Under the pieces are notes generated by a model that searched no databases, was not told the origin of the DNA, and worked only from the letters and a program-made list of their open reading frames with translations. A stretch of 64,000 nt of DNA, taken from positions 310,001-374,000 of the forward strand of contig NZ_SMRT01000001.1 of the NCBI RefSeq assembly GCF_004354045.1, written 5' to 3'. Shown one piece after another: positions 17,555 through 25,826 of this stretch (its first letter is position 1; each line of letters begins with the position of its first letter). This stretch comes from Paenibacillus piri. GTDB taxonomy: Bacteria; Bacillota; Bacilli; Paenibacillales; NBRC-103111. The position numbers and the translations under genes are program-made.

Positions 17555-18748
17555 ATGAAGGTAGCTTTTTATAATCATACGAGCGTGGTCAGCGGCGCGG
17601 AAATCAGCCTTCTGCTGACGGCCAAGCATATGAACATGGCCGAGCCGGTCATCTTCGCGCCGGAGGGAGAGCTGCTGGAGCGGGCGCGGGCTGCCGGGCT
17701 TGAGACGGTTGCCGTTCACGGATACAGGGCCCGCCTCTCGCGAAACCCGCTGCGGCTTATGCTCGGCCTGCTCGGCATGCTGCAGGCCGGCCTGAAGTTC
17801 GCGTTAAGCGTCCGCCGTCATTCCATCGACGTCATTCATGCGAATTCGCTGCGGGCGGGCATGATGGCGGCCTTGTTTAACTGGCTGCACCGCCGACCGC
17901 TCATTTGGCATGTGCGCGATATTCCGCCGAAGGGGTTGATCGGCAAAGCGATCAACCGTCTGGCCGGGTTTGCCGTGAAAGCCGTCATCGGAATTTCCCA
18001 CCCGGTACTGGACGGTTTCGACCGCAGGAAGCTGGCCGACAGGCTGTATCATGTGCATAACGGCGTGAGCGTCCGTGAAACGGCCGAATCGGACAGACGG
18101 CAGTGGAAGGAGCGCATCCGTCATGAGCTGGGCATTCCGCCGAATAGCAAAGTGTTGCTGATCGTCGGGCAGATCGCCCCCTGGAAAAGGCAGGAGGATG
18201 CGGTACGAGCCGCCAAGCTGCTGCTGGATCGGGGGCTGGACGCAGTGCTGCTCGTCGTCGGCGAGCCCAAGTTCGGCCAGACATGCACCGACTACTGGCA
18301 TGAGCTGCATCGGCTGGCCGCAGATCTTGGCATCGCGGACCGGGTGCGGTTTACCGGCTTCCGCGCCGACGTGCTGGAGATTTGCTGCGCGGCGGACGTG
18401 CTCTGGCTCTGCTCGGATAACGAGCCGTTCGGGCGGGTCATCATCGAGGCGATGTCGCAGGCCGTTCCCGTCGTGGCGACCCGTTCCGGCGGAGTGCCGG
18501 AAATTATCGAGCACGGCCGCAGCGGCTTTTTATATGAGGTCGGAGCTGTGAAGGAGCTGCTGCATCATACGCTCGCGCTGTTGAACAACGACGAAAGGCG
18601 CCGGCAAATGGGCCGGTATGCGGCCGAGCAGGTGAATGCCCGTTTTACGATCGAAACGACGGTTTCCAAGGTGGAGGATGTATACAAGTCGGTTCTTGCC
18701 CCATCGGAGCCCGCACCTTCATTTGGAAAAGCAAAGGAGTTCGTATGA
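17555..18748 (+). CDS. Glycosyltransferase family 4
   Basis: A 397-residue GT-B enzyme starting KVAFYNHTSVVSGAEISLL. The donor domain carries LLIVGQIAPWKRQEDAV and E-x7-E at E290 and E298 (EPFGRVIIE), then AVPVVATRSGGVPEII. AAAGGAG precedes the ATG by about 11 bases. The 139 bases upstream hold no other gene. The stop overlaps the ATG of the following GT4 gene. It probably adds one of the later sugars of the repeat unit. Confidence 0.88.
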   Translation: MKVAFYNHTSVVSGAEISLLLTAKHMNMAEPVIFAPEGELLERARAAGLETVAVHGYRARLSRNPLRLMLGLLGMLQAGLKFALSVRRHSIDVIHANSLRAGMMAALFNWLHRRPLIWHVRDIPPKGLIGKAINRLAGFAVKAVIGISHPVLDGFDRRKLADRLYHVHNGVSVRETAESDRRQWKERIRHELGIPPNSKVLLIVGQIAPWKRQEDAVRAAKLLLDRGLDAVLLVVGEPKFGQTCTDYWHELHRLAADLGIADRVRFTGFRADVLEICCAADVLWLCSDNEPFGRVIIEAMSQAVPVVATRSGGVPEIIEHGRSGFLYEVGAVKELLHHTLALLNNDERRRQMGRYAAEQVNARFTIETTVSKVEDVYKSVLAPSEPAPSFGKAKEFV

Positions 18749-19896
18749 AGCCTAAACTGAAAATTGCCATCGTACATGATTATTTAAATCAGATGGGCGG
18801 AGCGGAGCGGGTAGTCGGGGTGCTGCACCGGATGCTTCCCGACGCGCCCATCTACACGACGATAGCCGATTACGACAAGCTGCTTCCCGAGCTTAAAGAC
18901 GCGGACATCCGGACGACATGGATGCAGAGCATTCCCGGTATTATGAAACGGTTCAAACATTTTTTTTGGCTGTACCCGTTTGCGGTAAGATCTATGGACC
19001 TAAGCGGCTACGACCTCGTCATCAGCTCCAGCAGCGCTTATTCCAAAGGGGCCGCAGTTAAAGGGAAGACGATCCATATTTGCTACTGCCATACGCCGAT
19101 GCGGTTTGCCTGGGATTTCGCCGCTTATATGGAAGGCAATGCCGTGCCGGACTTTCAGAAGCGGTTGATCCGATGGATGATGCACCCGCTGCGGTTGTGG
19201 GACAAAGCGACCTCCAAAAGCGTCCATCACCTCATCGCCAACTCGACCGTCGTTCGGCAGCGGATCGAGAGCTGCTACGACAGGGAGGCGACGGTAATCT
19301 ACCCGCCGGTTGCGGTTTCGCGGTTCCAAATTTCGAAGCAGAAGGCCAGAGATTATTTTCTGGTTGTGTCCCGACTCGTTTCCTACAAACGGATCGATTT
19401 GGCCGTGGAGGCGTGTACGAAGCTTGGCAAGCAGCTTATTGTCATCGGTGACGGTCCGGACCGGAAGAGGCTGGAGTCGCTGGCCGGACCGACAGTCACC
19501 TTTATGGGTCGGCTGTCCGACAAGCAGGTGGCGCATTACATGCAGCACTGTGCGGCGTTCATTTTCCCCGGCATTGAAGATTTCGGCATTACGCCGTTGG
19601 AGGTTAACGCATGCGGCCGGCCGGTTGTCGCTTTCAAAGGGGGAGGCGCGCTGGACACGATACGGCCGGGAATTAACGGGCGCTTCTTCGACCGGCAAAC
19701 CATCGATAGCTTGGCCGAGGCGCTGGCCGGCATCAACCCGTCCGGCTGGGATTCGGCGGCGATCCGCCAGCATGCGGAGCAGTTCAGCGAGGGCGTGTTC
19801 ATGGACGCCATCGCCCGGTTTATCGATAGCGCCCTCGGGGAACGCAAGTCCGGCGACCGGTCAAATAACGGCGAGCTGGTTAAAAGCTTGGCTTAA
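18745..19896 (+). CDS. Glycosyltransferase family 4, WbaZ-like (probable mannosyltransferase)
   Basis: A 383-residue GT-B enzyme. The N-terminus IAIVHDYLNQMGGAERV and the segment ICYCHTPMRFAWD are typical of the WbaZ-type mannosyltransferase subgroup. The donor domain has VVSRLVSYKRIDLAVEA and E-x7-E at E278 and E286 (EDFGITPLE), then GRPVVAFKGGG. The next gene encodes ManC, which makes GDP-mannose, the likely donor. It is coupled to the preceding GT4 by ATGA. The donor assignment is inference from subgroup and context. Confidence 0.87.
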   Translation: MKPKLKIAIVHDYLNQMGGAERVVGVLHRMLPDAPIYTTIADYDKLLPELKDADIRTTWMQSIPGIMKRFKHFFWLYPFAVRSMDLSGYDLVISSSSAYSKGAAVKGKTIHICYCHTPMRFAWDFAAYMEGNAVPDFQKRLIRWMMHPLRLWDKATSKSVHHLIANSTVVRQRIESCYDREATVIYPPVAVSRFQISKQKARDYFLVVSRLVSYKRIDLAVEACTKLGKQLIVIGDGPDRKRLESLAGPTVTFMGRLSDKQVAHYMQHCAAFIFPGIEDFGITPLEVNACGRPVVAFKGGGALDTIRPGINGRFFDRQTIDSLAEALAGINPSGWDSAAIRQHAEQFSEGVFMDAIARFIDSALGERKSGDRSNNGELVKSLA

Positions 19897-19919
19897 ATGA
19901 GGATAAGGAGTAGATAGCG

Positions 19920-21293
19920 ATGAAGCTCGTCTTGCTTTCCGGCGGCTCCGGCAAACGGTTGTGGCCGTTATCCAACGATTCGAGATCCAAACAATTTTTA
20001 AAGGTGCTGCGCAATGCGGACGGCGGCATGGAATCCATGGTGCAGCGAGTTTGGACCCAGCTGCGCAGCGCCGATCTGGTACGCGATGCCTATATCGCCA
20101 CCGGAAAAGGGCAGGTTGACACGCTCCAAAGCCAGCTCGGCGCGGACGTCCCGCTCATTGTCGAACCGGCCCGGCGCGACACGTTTCCGGCGATTGCGCT
20201 GGCGGCAACCTACCTGTATTCCATTAAAGGCGTAAGCTTGAATGAAGTCGTGACGATATTGCCGGTCGATCCGTATGTGGACGACCGTTTTTTTACGCAC
20301 ATGCGCCAATTGGCCGGCCTCATCCAGTCTGCCGGCGCCGAAATCGCTTTGATGGGCGTCAGGCCGACTTGTCCGTCCGACAAATACGGTTACATCGTAC
20401 CGCAGCGGGAGACTGCCGCCGACGGCCAGCCTTACAGTATAGTGAGCCATTTTATGGAAAAGCCTCGCGAAGACATAGCGAAACAGCTGCTGAAGCAGCA
20501 GGCGCTTTGGAATTGCGGGGTTTTTGCTTTTAAACTGGACTATCTGATCAATTTGTTAATTGGCAAAGGGCTGCCGATTCAATACGAAGAAATGCTGAAG
20601 CGCTACGATACGCTGCCTGCGATCAGCTTCGATTATGAGGTGCTGGAAAAAGCGGGCTCCATCGTCGTGCTGCCCTATGACGGGGAGTGGAAAGATCTCG
20701 GCACCTGGAATACTTTAACCGAGGAAATACCCGTCAACATTATCGGCAACGGCACGGTCAGCGCCGATTCGCTCAATACGCATGTCATTAATGAGCTGGA
20801 TATTCCGGCCGCCGTGCTCGGTCTATCCAACATCATCGTGTCCATCAGTCCGGACGGCATTCTGGTTGCCGAGAAAAACGCCAGCCCGCAGGTCAAGGAA
20901 CTGATCAAAAATATCGATCAGCGGCCGATGTATGAGGAGCGCCGTTGGGGATCCTACCGGGTGCTTGATTACAAGAAGCTGCCGAACGGGAAAGAGGTGC
21001 TGACCAAAACCATTTTTATCGCCGCCGGCAAAAACTTGAGCTATCAGCTGCACCATAAACGAAGCGAGGTATGGACCGTAATTTCAGGGGAGGGCGAAGT
21101 CGTATTGAACGATCGTCTGTTCAAGGTAACCGCAGGAGACGTGCTCAAAATCGATGTCGGGGCGAGGCACAGCATCCGGGCGTCCGAGGATTTGGAAATT
21201 ATCGAGGTACAGACCGGCAGCGAGCTGGTGGAGGAAGATATTGTCCGGCTCTGCATGTCGTGGGATGAAATTGCCGAGCTGGCGATCGTTTGA
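19920..21293 (+). CDS. manC: Mannose-1-phosphate guanylyltransferase/mannose-6-phosphate isomerase
   Basis: A 457-residue two-domain enzyme. The N-terminal nucleotidyltransferase has LSGGSGKRLWPLS and SKQFLKV, the GTP/Man-1-P signature. The C-terminal cupin from about residue 340 has RRWGSYRVLDY, LSYQLHHKRSEVWTVISGEG and the VGARHSI segment, which in the type II family gives phosphomannose isomerase activity. It should supply GDP-mannose for the locus; no phosphomannomutase is seen in the window. AAGGAG lies about 11 bases before the ATG. Confidence 0.92.
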   Translation: MKLVLLSGGSGKRLWPLSNDSRSKQFLKVLRNADGGMESMVQRVWTQLRSADLVRDAYIATGKGQVDTLQSQLGADVPLIVEPARRDTFPAIALAATYLYSIKGVSLNEVVTILPVDPYVDDRFFTHMRQLAGLIQSAGAEIALMGVRPTCPSDKYGYIVPQRETAADGQPYSIVSHFMEKPREDIAKQLLKQQALWNCGVFAFKLDYLINLLIGKGLPIQYEEMLKRYDTLPAISFDYEVLEKAGSIVVLPYDGEWKDLGTWNTLTEEIPVNIIGNGTVSADSLNTHVINELDIPAAVLGLSNIIVSISPDGILVAEKNASPQVKELIKNIDQRPMYEERRWGSYRVLDYKKLPNGKEVLTKTIFIAAGKNLSYQLHHKRSEVWTVISGEGEVVLNDRLFKVTAGDVLKIDVGARHSIRASEDLEIIEVQTGSELVEEDIVRLCMSWDEIAELAIV

Positions 21294-21296
21294 CGC

Positions 21297-21716
21297 ATGG
21301 CATCCGGTTGGAAAAGATGGATCTATTTGCTGCTGGCTGTATCGGTGTGCGGGCTTATCTTCTACTTGAGCCAATCGCCCATGTTCGCCTCCGTCTATAC
21401 GGGCAGAAAAATAGCTGTCATCACATTTAACGCCGATAACGTCAGAGAGCTTAATTTTATGGCAAGGAAAGGGGCCCATCTGTCGCTGTTCGCCCTGTTG
21501 GCGGTCATGATCCGAAGCTTTCTCGGCAATCGTCGCGGTGCTTACCTGGTTGCATGGCTGCTGACGACCTTGTATGGGTATGCGGATGAATTCCATCAAA
21601 CCTTCATTCCCGGAAGAGGGGCATCGTGGACTGACGTTGCGATCGATTCGCTTGGAGCCTGTATAGGGCTGACCGTTTTTTGGATCGGGGCGCGTCTGTT
21701 CCGGGCCTCCAGATAG
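21297..21716 (+). CDS. VanZ-like family membrane protein
   Basis: A 139-residue protein with four hydrophobic helices and the VanZ-like signature: FMARKGAHLSLFALL, then YGYADEFHQTFIPGRG and DVAIDSLGACIG. The family is named after the teicoplanin-resistance protein VanZ, but most members, often found at the end of polysaccharide clusters, have no known biochemical role. It starts three bases after manC. A role in exopolysaccharide export or membrane organisation is a guess from position. Confidence 0.85.
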   Translation: MASGWKRWIYLLLAVSVCGLIFYLSQSPMFASVYTGRKIAVITFNADNVRELNFMARKGAHLSLFALLAVMIRSFLGNRRGAYLVAWLLTTLYGYADEFHQTFIPGRGASWTDVAIDSLGACIGLTVFWIGARLFRASR

Positions 21717-21872
21717 GAGGTCGGGACGGCCCAAGCGCGAACTTTATCAGTTGTAAAAAAGTATGCGTGTTGTACTTTGCTTCGCACAACCTTGACAAAC
21801 GCGCTCGTCCGCTGAGGACGGCGATGCCGTTATGTATCTTTGTCAAATTTTACAGCCGGAGGAAGTCGATTC

Positions 21873-22061
21873 ATGAAATGGGGAATCCATTATAATGGGA
21901 AAATATATGTAGAGGTCTATGGCAAGAAAAAAGCGCATGATTTGCTTTACCAGCTCAGCATGTGTCTGGAAGGGTTAAGAGTTGCCGGCATTCAGCCGAA
22001 GCAAAAAGCTTTATCCAGGAAAGAGCGTCAATCCCGCCCAAGCTTCATTCGGCATGAATGA
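21873..22061 (+). CDS. Small basic protein of unknown function
   Basis: A 62-residue reading frame beginning MKWGIHYNGKIYVEVYGKKK, with GGAGGAAG seven bases before the ATG. It is basic (many Lys and Arg), has no membrane segment or signal peptide and contains one Cys. Its stop codon lies inside the stem of the intrinsic terminator that closes the exopolysaccharide locus, so translation would run into the hairpin. I do not recognise a family. The strong ribosome site argues for translation. Confidence 0.5.
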   Translation: MKWGIHYNGKIYVEVYGKKKAHDLLYQLSMCLEGLRVAGIQPKQKALSRKERQSRPSFIRHE

Positions 22062-22076
22062 GCTTGGGCTTTTTTT
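22035..22076 (+). terminator. Intrinsic terminator closing the exopolysaccharide locus
   Basis: GCCCAAGCTTCATTC pairs with GAATGAGCTTGGGC with one bulged T and loop GGCAT, followed by seven T. It covers the stop codon of the small protein. Confidence 0.85.
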
Positions 22077-22174
22077 CTTTTGTGGAAAAAAAGCGTTCGA
22101 TCCCCTATAGTTAGCTTAGAAGTTAAAATACGTAAGACCTGGTACCGGGTTTTAAAGAAAAGGAAGGATGCGGC

Positions 22175-22936
22175 ATGGTATGGGTTTATGCGCTGTTGAC
22201 ATTGCTGTTGTTGTATATATTGTTGATCCTTCCGACCCAATGGCTCAAAATAGAACGCGTCCGGTACCCGCTCGGCATTAACCGGAAGATCGTGCAAATC
22301 AGCGACCTGCATGCGGAGAAGCTGCGCATCAGTCCGGAGCGGCTGCTGAGCATTATCGAGCGGGAGAAGCCCGATTTTATTGCAATCACCGGCGATTTTA
22401 CGAGAAACGACCGGCATTTGCGGCGGGTCGAACCGTATTTGAAAGCGATATCGATTAGCGCCGTTCCCGCTTATGCCGTACTTGGCAATCATGATTACCG
22501 GATGCGCAAAATAACGAAGCTGCTGCAGCTGCTGAAGAGCTACCGGATTCCCGTGCTCCGAAATGAAATGCTGCCGCTCGACGGCTTTCAACTGGTTGGC
22601 ATTGACGATTTCTGCAGCGGCAAAAGCCAGGTAAACCGCTCCTTTCAACAGGTTGATCCGTCCAAGCCGGTTATTGTTTTGACGCATGATCCGAATGTCG
22701 TACCGCATATCCGGAAGCCGTTTCATTATTTGATGGCCGGGCATCTGCATGGCAAGCAATTCAATATTCCGTTCTTTTTTAAAATCAAGTATAAAGGAGA
22801 GCTGCCGGCCAAAGGAATTTATAAAGGGTTTCATAAGGGCGATTACGGCGCTTTCTATATATCCAAAGGGATTGGCCAGGCAGGCATCAACGCCAGACTT
22901 TTTGTAAGGAGCGAAATAACGGTGCATAGCTTGTGA
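22175..22936 (+). CDS. Metallophosphoesterase, membrane-anchored (YkuE-like)
   Basis: A 253-residue calcineurin-type phosphoesterase. Residues 3-20 form one N-terminal hydrophobic helix that probably anchors it to the membrane. The two-metal site is complete: SDLHAE (D-x-H), GDFTRND, GNHDYR, THDPN and GHLHGKQ. Related enzymes such as B. subtilis YkuE sit at the cell envelope, but the substrate is uncertain. GGAAGG is about nine bases before the ATG. It stands alone between the exopolysaccharide terminator and the B12 region. Confidence 0.85.
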   Translation: MVWVYALLTLLLLYILLILPTQWLKIERVRYPLGINRKIVQISDLHAEKLRISPERLLSIIEREKPDFIAITGDFTRNDRHLRRVEPYLKAISISAVPAYAVLGNHDYRMRKITKLLQLLKSYRIPVLRNEMLPLDGFQLVGIDDFCSGKSQVNRSFQQVDPSKPVIVLTHDPNVVPHIRKPFHYLMAGHLHGKQFNIPFFFKIKYKGELPAKGIYKGFHKGDYGAFYISKGIGQAGINARLFVRSEITVHSL

Positions 22937-23288
22937 AAATTCGACATTCGTTTCCAGAAGGTCCGGATATATGCGGTTCCATGATTCCGATTTCCGAAAA
23001 CGACTGGGAAAATAAGCCTTTTTGCGTACCTTGTATGGAGCGCGAACAGGTTTTTTTCTGTTTTACGACCCCATAATCAAGGTTGGAGGTCCTAATTAAT
23101 GTGATATACGTCACAATTTCAGCTTAAATTTATAAAGTATTGTTTATAATTTCAGTTTCGACAAAATTAATGTTGCTTTTCTCTAACGGACTACCAGTAA
23201 ATGACACCTTTTTTTAAATGGTTCAATTATAATACTATTCATTGAGAAGTTATTAACCGAAATTCCGAGATGGAGAGTGGAGATTGTA
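22937..23288. other. Intergenic region with CRP/FNR-type site
   Basis: 352 bases without a convincing gene. A GTG-started frame of 53 codons (22933-23094) overlaps the phosphoesterase stop but lacks further support. The last half is AT-rich and holds a perfect TGTGA-N6-TCACA palindrome and TATAAT-like boxes before a 61-residue reading frame. Confidence 0.6.
23099..23114 (+). promoter_or_regulatory. Perfect CRP/FNR-family operator (TGTGA-N6-TCACA)
   Basis: TGTGATATACGTCACA matches the CRP/FNR half-sites with no mismatch and the right 6-base spacer. In Bacillales the likely binder is Fnr or a relative such as ArfM-linked regulators, not CRP. A TATAAT at 23144-23149 would put the site about 50 bases upstream of the transcription start; a TATAAA at 23130 would put it at about -36. 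Confidence 0.6.
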
Positions 23289-23474
23289 ATGGACGATCAA
23301 AAAAAGAGTATTGATATCCGTGTTATTTTAAACCAGCTCAATATCCCAGAAGCCAAATTCAAGGAGTGGAAATCGTTGGAGCAAGTCAAGCGTCACAGCT
23401 TGCCCGGCGATGCATGGATGACGGAAAGTTCGGTTGTTTTTTCCATGGAGAAGGGAACGTTTCTGAGCAAATAA
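23289..23474 (+). CDS. Small protein of unknown function downstream of FNR-type site
   Basis: A 61-residue frame starting MDDQKKSIDIRVILNQLNIP. GGAG six bases before ATG 23289 favours that start over GTG 23277. It has no Cys, membrane helix or signal peptide; the middle is amphipathic. The family is unknown to me. If real, its expression may respond to oxygen through the palindrome 175 bases upstream. It is separated from the B12 riboswitch promoter by about 120 bases. Confidence 0.4.
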   Translation: MDDQKKSIDIRVILNQLNIPEAKFKEWKSLEQVKRHSLPGDAWMTESSVVFSMEKGTFLSK

Positions 23475-23597
23475 ATAGTATGAAAAAACTTCTCCGCCAT
23501 AAACATCTCGGAATTATTGAATAACCCGTACGGCTGTGCGGCGTGAATTTGAGCGGGCTCTGCACTCCTCTCATGCCGGTCGTCCCGGCAGATCGTA

Positions 23598-23627
23598 TAG
23601 ACAAAAGTTTGCCCGGAATGGTATGAT
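23598..23627 (+). promoter_or_regulatory. SigA-type promoter of the cobalamin operon
   Basis: TAGACA (23598-23603), an 18-base spacer and TATGAT (23622-23627) with an extended -10 TGG. The start of transcription would be near 23634, just before the riboswitch aptamer. Confidence 0.65.
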
Positions 23628-23654
23628 AACTGGACAAGTTCATATAACATGGAT

Positions 23655-23878
23655 TCAGGTGCTGCACGATATCCGATTTATTGTGCGGCTTAATAGGGAA
23701 GCCGGTGAGAAGCCGGCACGGACCCGCCACTGTAAGGAATGCCGGTGTTTCGAATACCGGCGCATGTTTCGACGAAAGTGCCACTGGGCGGCAGGCGATT
23801 AAGCTGATGCTCGGGAAGGCAGTCGGAAGATGATGTTCCAAGTCAGGAGACCTGCCTGTATCGTTAAACACTGTTGCC
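23655..23878 (+). ncRNA. Cobalamin (B12) riboswitch aptamer
   Basis: The aptamer landmarks occur in order: AGGTGC at the 5' side, AATAGGGAA, GCCGGTGAGAAGCCGGC, the conserved GACCCGCCACTGTAA, GTGCCACTGGGCGGCAGGCG, GGGAAGGCAGTCGGAAGATG and the B12 box AAGTCAGGAGACCTGCC. It binds adenosylcobalamin or another cobalamin and precedes the corrin biosynthesis operon. Expression is expected to be shut off when B12 is plentiful, through the terminator at 23978-24016. Confidence 0.93.
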
Positions 23879-23894
23879 TACGAGGATTTAGGGG

Positions 23895-24016
23895 GTGTTA
23901 GAAATCAGTTTGCTTGCTTATTTTAACGGACAAGGCGCGCTAATGCCTTCGGCGTTCTTTAAGGATACAACCTGACGAAGCATTTCTAACACTTATTGTT
24001 GGAAATGCTTTTTTTG
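23895..24016 (+). promoter_or_regulatory. Riboswitch expression platform: antiterminator versus terminator
   Basis: The terminator stem is AAGCATTTCTAACA (23978-23991) with TGTTGGAAATGCTT (23997-24010), followed by TTTTTTG. A competing perfect 11-bp helix pairs GTGTTAGAAAT (23895-23905) with ATTTCTAACAC (23982-23992), which uses the 5' arm of the terminator. The two cannot coexist, so this is a transcriptional off-switch of classic design. Confidence 0.8.
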
Positions 24017-24044
24017 TTTTTCAAACGGGAAAGGAAGTGCGGCT

Positions 24045-25793
24045 ATGGCTGGGAAATTGTTGATTATCGGTTTTGGGCCGGGCAGCTTTGAGCATATAAC
24101 GAAGCGGGCGCGCGAGGCGCTGCAGGACAGCGAGGTCATAATCGGCTATAACACGTATGTGGATCTGATCCGTGGCCTGCTGACCGATCAGGAAATTGTC
24201 CGTACCGGCATGACGGAGGAAGTCAGCCGTGCCCAGGAAGCGGTCAGACAGGCGGAGGCGGGGAAAAAGGTTGCCGTGATCTCAAGCGGAGACGCCGGCG
24301 TATATGGAATGGCCGGACTCGTCTATGAAGTGCTGATGGAAAAAGGCTGGCGCAGGGACGGCGGTGTCGAGGTTGAAATTATTCCGGGCATCTCGGCGAT
24401 CAATTCCTCCGCATCGCTGCTCGGCGCACCGATTATGCACGACGCGTGCACAATCAGTTTGAGCGATCATCTGACTCCGTGGGAGCTGATCGCCAAGCGG
24501 GTCGATGCGGCAGGACAGGCCGACTTTGTGATCGCCCTGTACAATCCGCGCAGCGGAAGACGAACTCGGCAAATTGTGGAGACGCAACGCATTTTGCTGA
24601 AGTACCGCTCGCCGGATACGCCGGTCGGGATCGTCAAGAGCGCCTATCGCGAGCGGCAGCATGTCGTACTGACCAATCTGCGCGATATGCTCGACCACGA
24701 TATCGGGATGCTGACGACGGTCGTCATCGGCAATTCGTCGACGATCGTCTACGACGGATTGATGATTACGCCGCGCGGATATCAGCGCAAGTATACGCTG
24801 GGAGCGGACGTCCAGCCGTTAAGACCGCATCAGCGTCTGCAGCATGAGGCGGAGCCTTGGGCGCTGCGGCAGTGGGATGCGGAGGCTTACGGCGACTCGG
24901 ATTGGGAGGAGCCGGACGATGCCGATGAGACGCGAGGCGAAGCTATAGCGGTGAGCGGGGAGCGTGCGGCGGCGGTGCGAGGCGGGGCGATAGCGGTGAG
25001 CGGGGAGCGTGCGGCGGCGGAGACGCGAGGCGGAGCGATAGCAACGCCGCTGCTGCTGGCGCTCGAGGCGCTGCAGATGGCGGAGCGCGGGCGCGGCAGA
25101 TCTGACGGCCTCGGGGCAGATCTGACGGCCGGGCTGTTCCGGCGGCAGTCGATTTTCGAGCTGGCTGTCAGTCCGGGCGTTGCCGACAAGAAATTTACCG
25201 CCAAGCAAATGATTACGCTGGCGGACGTAGTGGGCGAGAAAGGATCGATGGAGTATACGCCGCATCATCAGCTGATTTTGCGGATACAGACCGAGCAGCC
25301 GGAAGAAATTACGGCGAGGCTAAGGAGTGACGGCTTTTTGCTTGCGCCGATCGGAGACGTAGTGCAGATCAAGGCTTGCGATTTTTGTAACGGCGAGAAG
25401 AATGAAGCGATCCCGTACGCCGAAGCGCTGCAGCAAAAGCTGGGCGGTATTAGCGCCCCCAAGGAGCTGCGGATCGGCCTGAACGGTTGCGGCATGGCAT
25501 GCTATGGCGCTGTTCAGGAAGATATTGGAATTGTTTACCGTAAGCAGAAGTTTGATCTGTTCCTCGGCGGCAAAACCGTTGGCCGTAACGCTCATCCCGC
25601 CCAACCGGTGGCCGAAGGCATAGAGCCCGAGCAGCTGGTGGAGACGATCGAGCGTATCGTACAGCGCTTTATTGCGGAAGGACATCCGAACGAGCGGTTC
25701 CACAAGTTTTTCAAACGGGTGAAAGAAATAGAAGGCTACCGGCATCAGGAGATGCCTGCTTTTACGATAGAAAATGCGGTTTGCGGGGATTAG
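24045..25793 (+). CDS. cbiH: CbiH60: cobalt-precorrin-3B C17-methyltransferase fused to a sulfite/nitrite-reductase-like domain
   Basis: A 582-residue fusion. Residues 1-255 are a SAM-dependent precorrin methylase (LLIIGFGPGSFEHIT, SSGDAGVYGMAG, IIPGISAINSSASLLG, ALYNPRSGRR) that methylates C17 and contracts the ring. Residues 330-582 resemble half of a nitrite/sulfite reductase, with an iron-sulfur site of C445-D-F-C448 and C482-G-M-A-C486. The same arrangement is known in B. megaterium CbiH60. The linker (about 295-345) is low complexity, with a 15-16 residue unit RGGAIAVSGERAAA repeated 2.3 times. It is the first gene after the B12 riboswitch; AAAGGAAG precedes the ATG. Confidence 0.92.
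   Translation: MAGKLLIIGFGPGSFEHITKRAREALQDSEVIIGYNTYVDLIRGLLTDQEIVRTGMTEEVSRAQEAVRQAEAGKKVAVISSGDAGVYGMAGLVYEVLMEKGWRRDGGVEVEIIPGISAINSSASLLGAPIMHDACTISLSDHLTPWELIAKRVDAAGQADFVIALYNPRSGRRTRQIVETQRILLKYRSPDTPVGIVKSAYRERQHVVLTNLRDMLDHDIGMLTTVVIGNSSTIVYDGLMITPRGYQRKYTLGADVQPLRPHQRLQHEAEPWALRQWDAEAYGDSDWEEPDDADETRGEAIAVSGERAAAVRGGAIAVSGERAAAETRGGAIATPLLLALEALQMAERGRGRSDGLGADLTAGLFRRQSIFELAVSPGVADKKFTAKQMITLADVVGEKGSMEYTPHHQLILRIQTEQPEEITARLRSDGFLLAPIGDVVQIKACDFCNGEKNEAIPYAEALQQKLGGISAPKELRIGLNGCGMACYGAVQEDIGIVYRKQKFDLFLGGKTVGRNAHPAQPVAEGIEPEQLVETIERIVQRFIAEGHPNERFHKFFKRVKEIEGYRHQEMPAFTIENAVCGD
24933..25043 (+). repeat. In-frame tandem repeat in the CbiH60 linker
   Basis: Units 24933-24977 (45 bases), 24978-25025 (48 bases) and a partial third unit 25026-25043 encode R-G-G/E-A-I-A-V-S-G-E-R-A-A-A. 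A second direct repeat, AGATCTGACGGCC twice at a 20-base period, lies shortly downstream near 25099-25131. Both are in frame and expand the linker between the two domains. Confidence 0.8.
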
Positions 25794-25826
25794 TGCCAGC
25801 CTGCAGGAAACGGGAGGAGTATGCAG

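Noticed and set aside
21792..21840. Promoter starting at TTGACA 21792 for the small gene at 21873
   Set aside because: No -10 box occurs at 16-18 bases; the nearest TATGTA is about 35 bases away.
22933..23094. 53-codon GTG-started frame overlapping the metallophosphoesterase stop
   Set aside because: Only a 4-base overlap and a CVPC motif favour it; codon use and length are not convincing, and it runs into AT-rich regulatory DNA.
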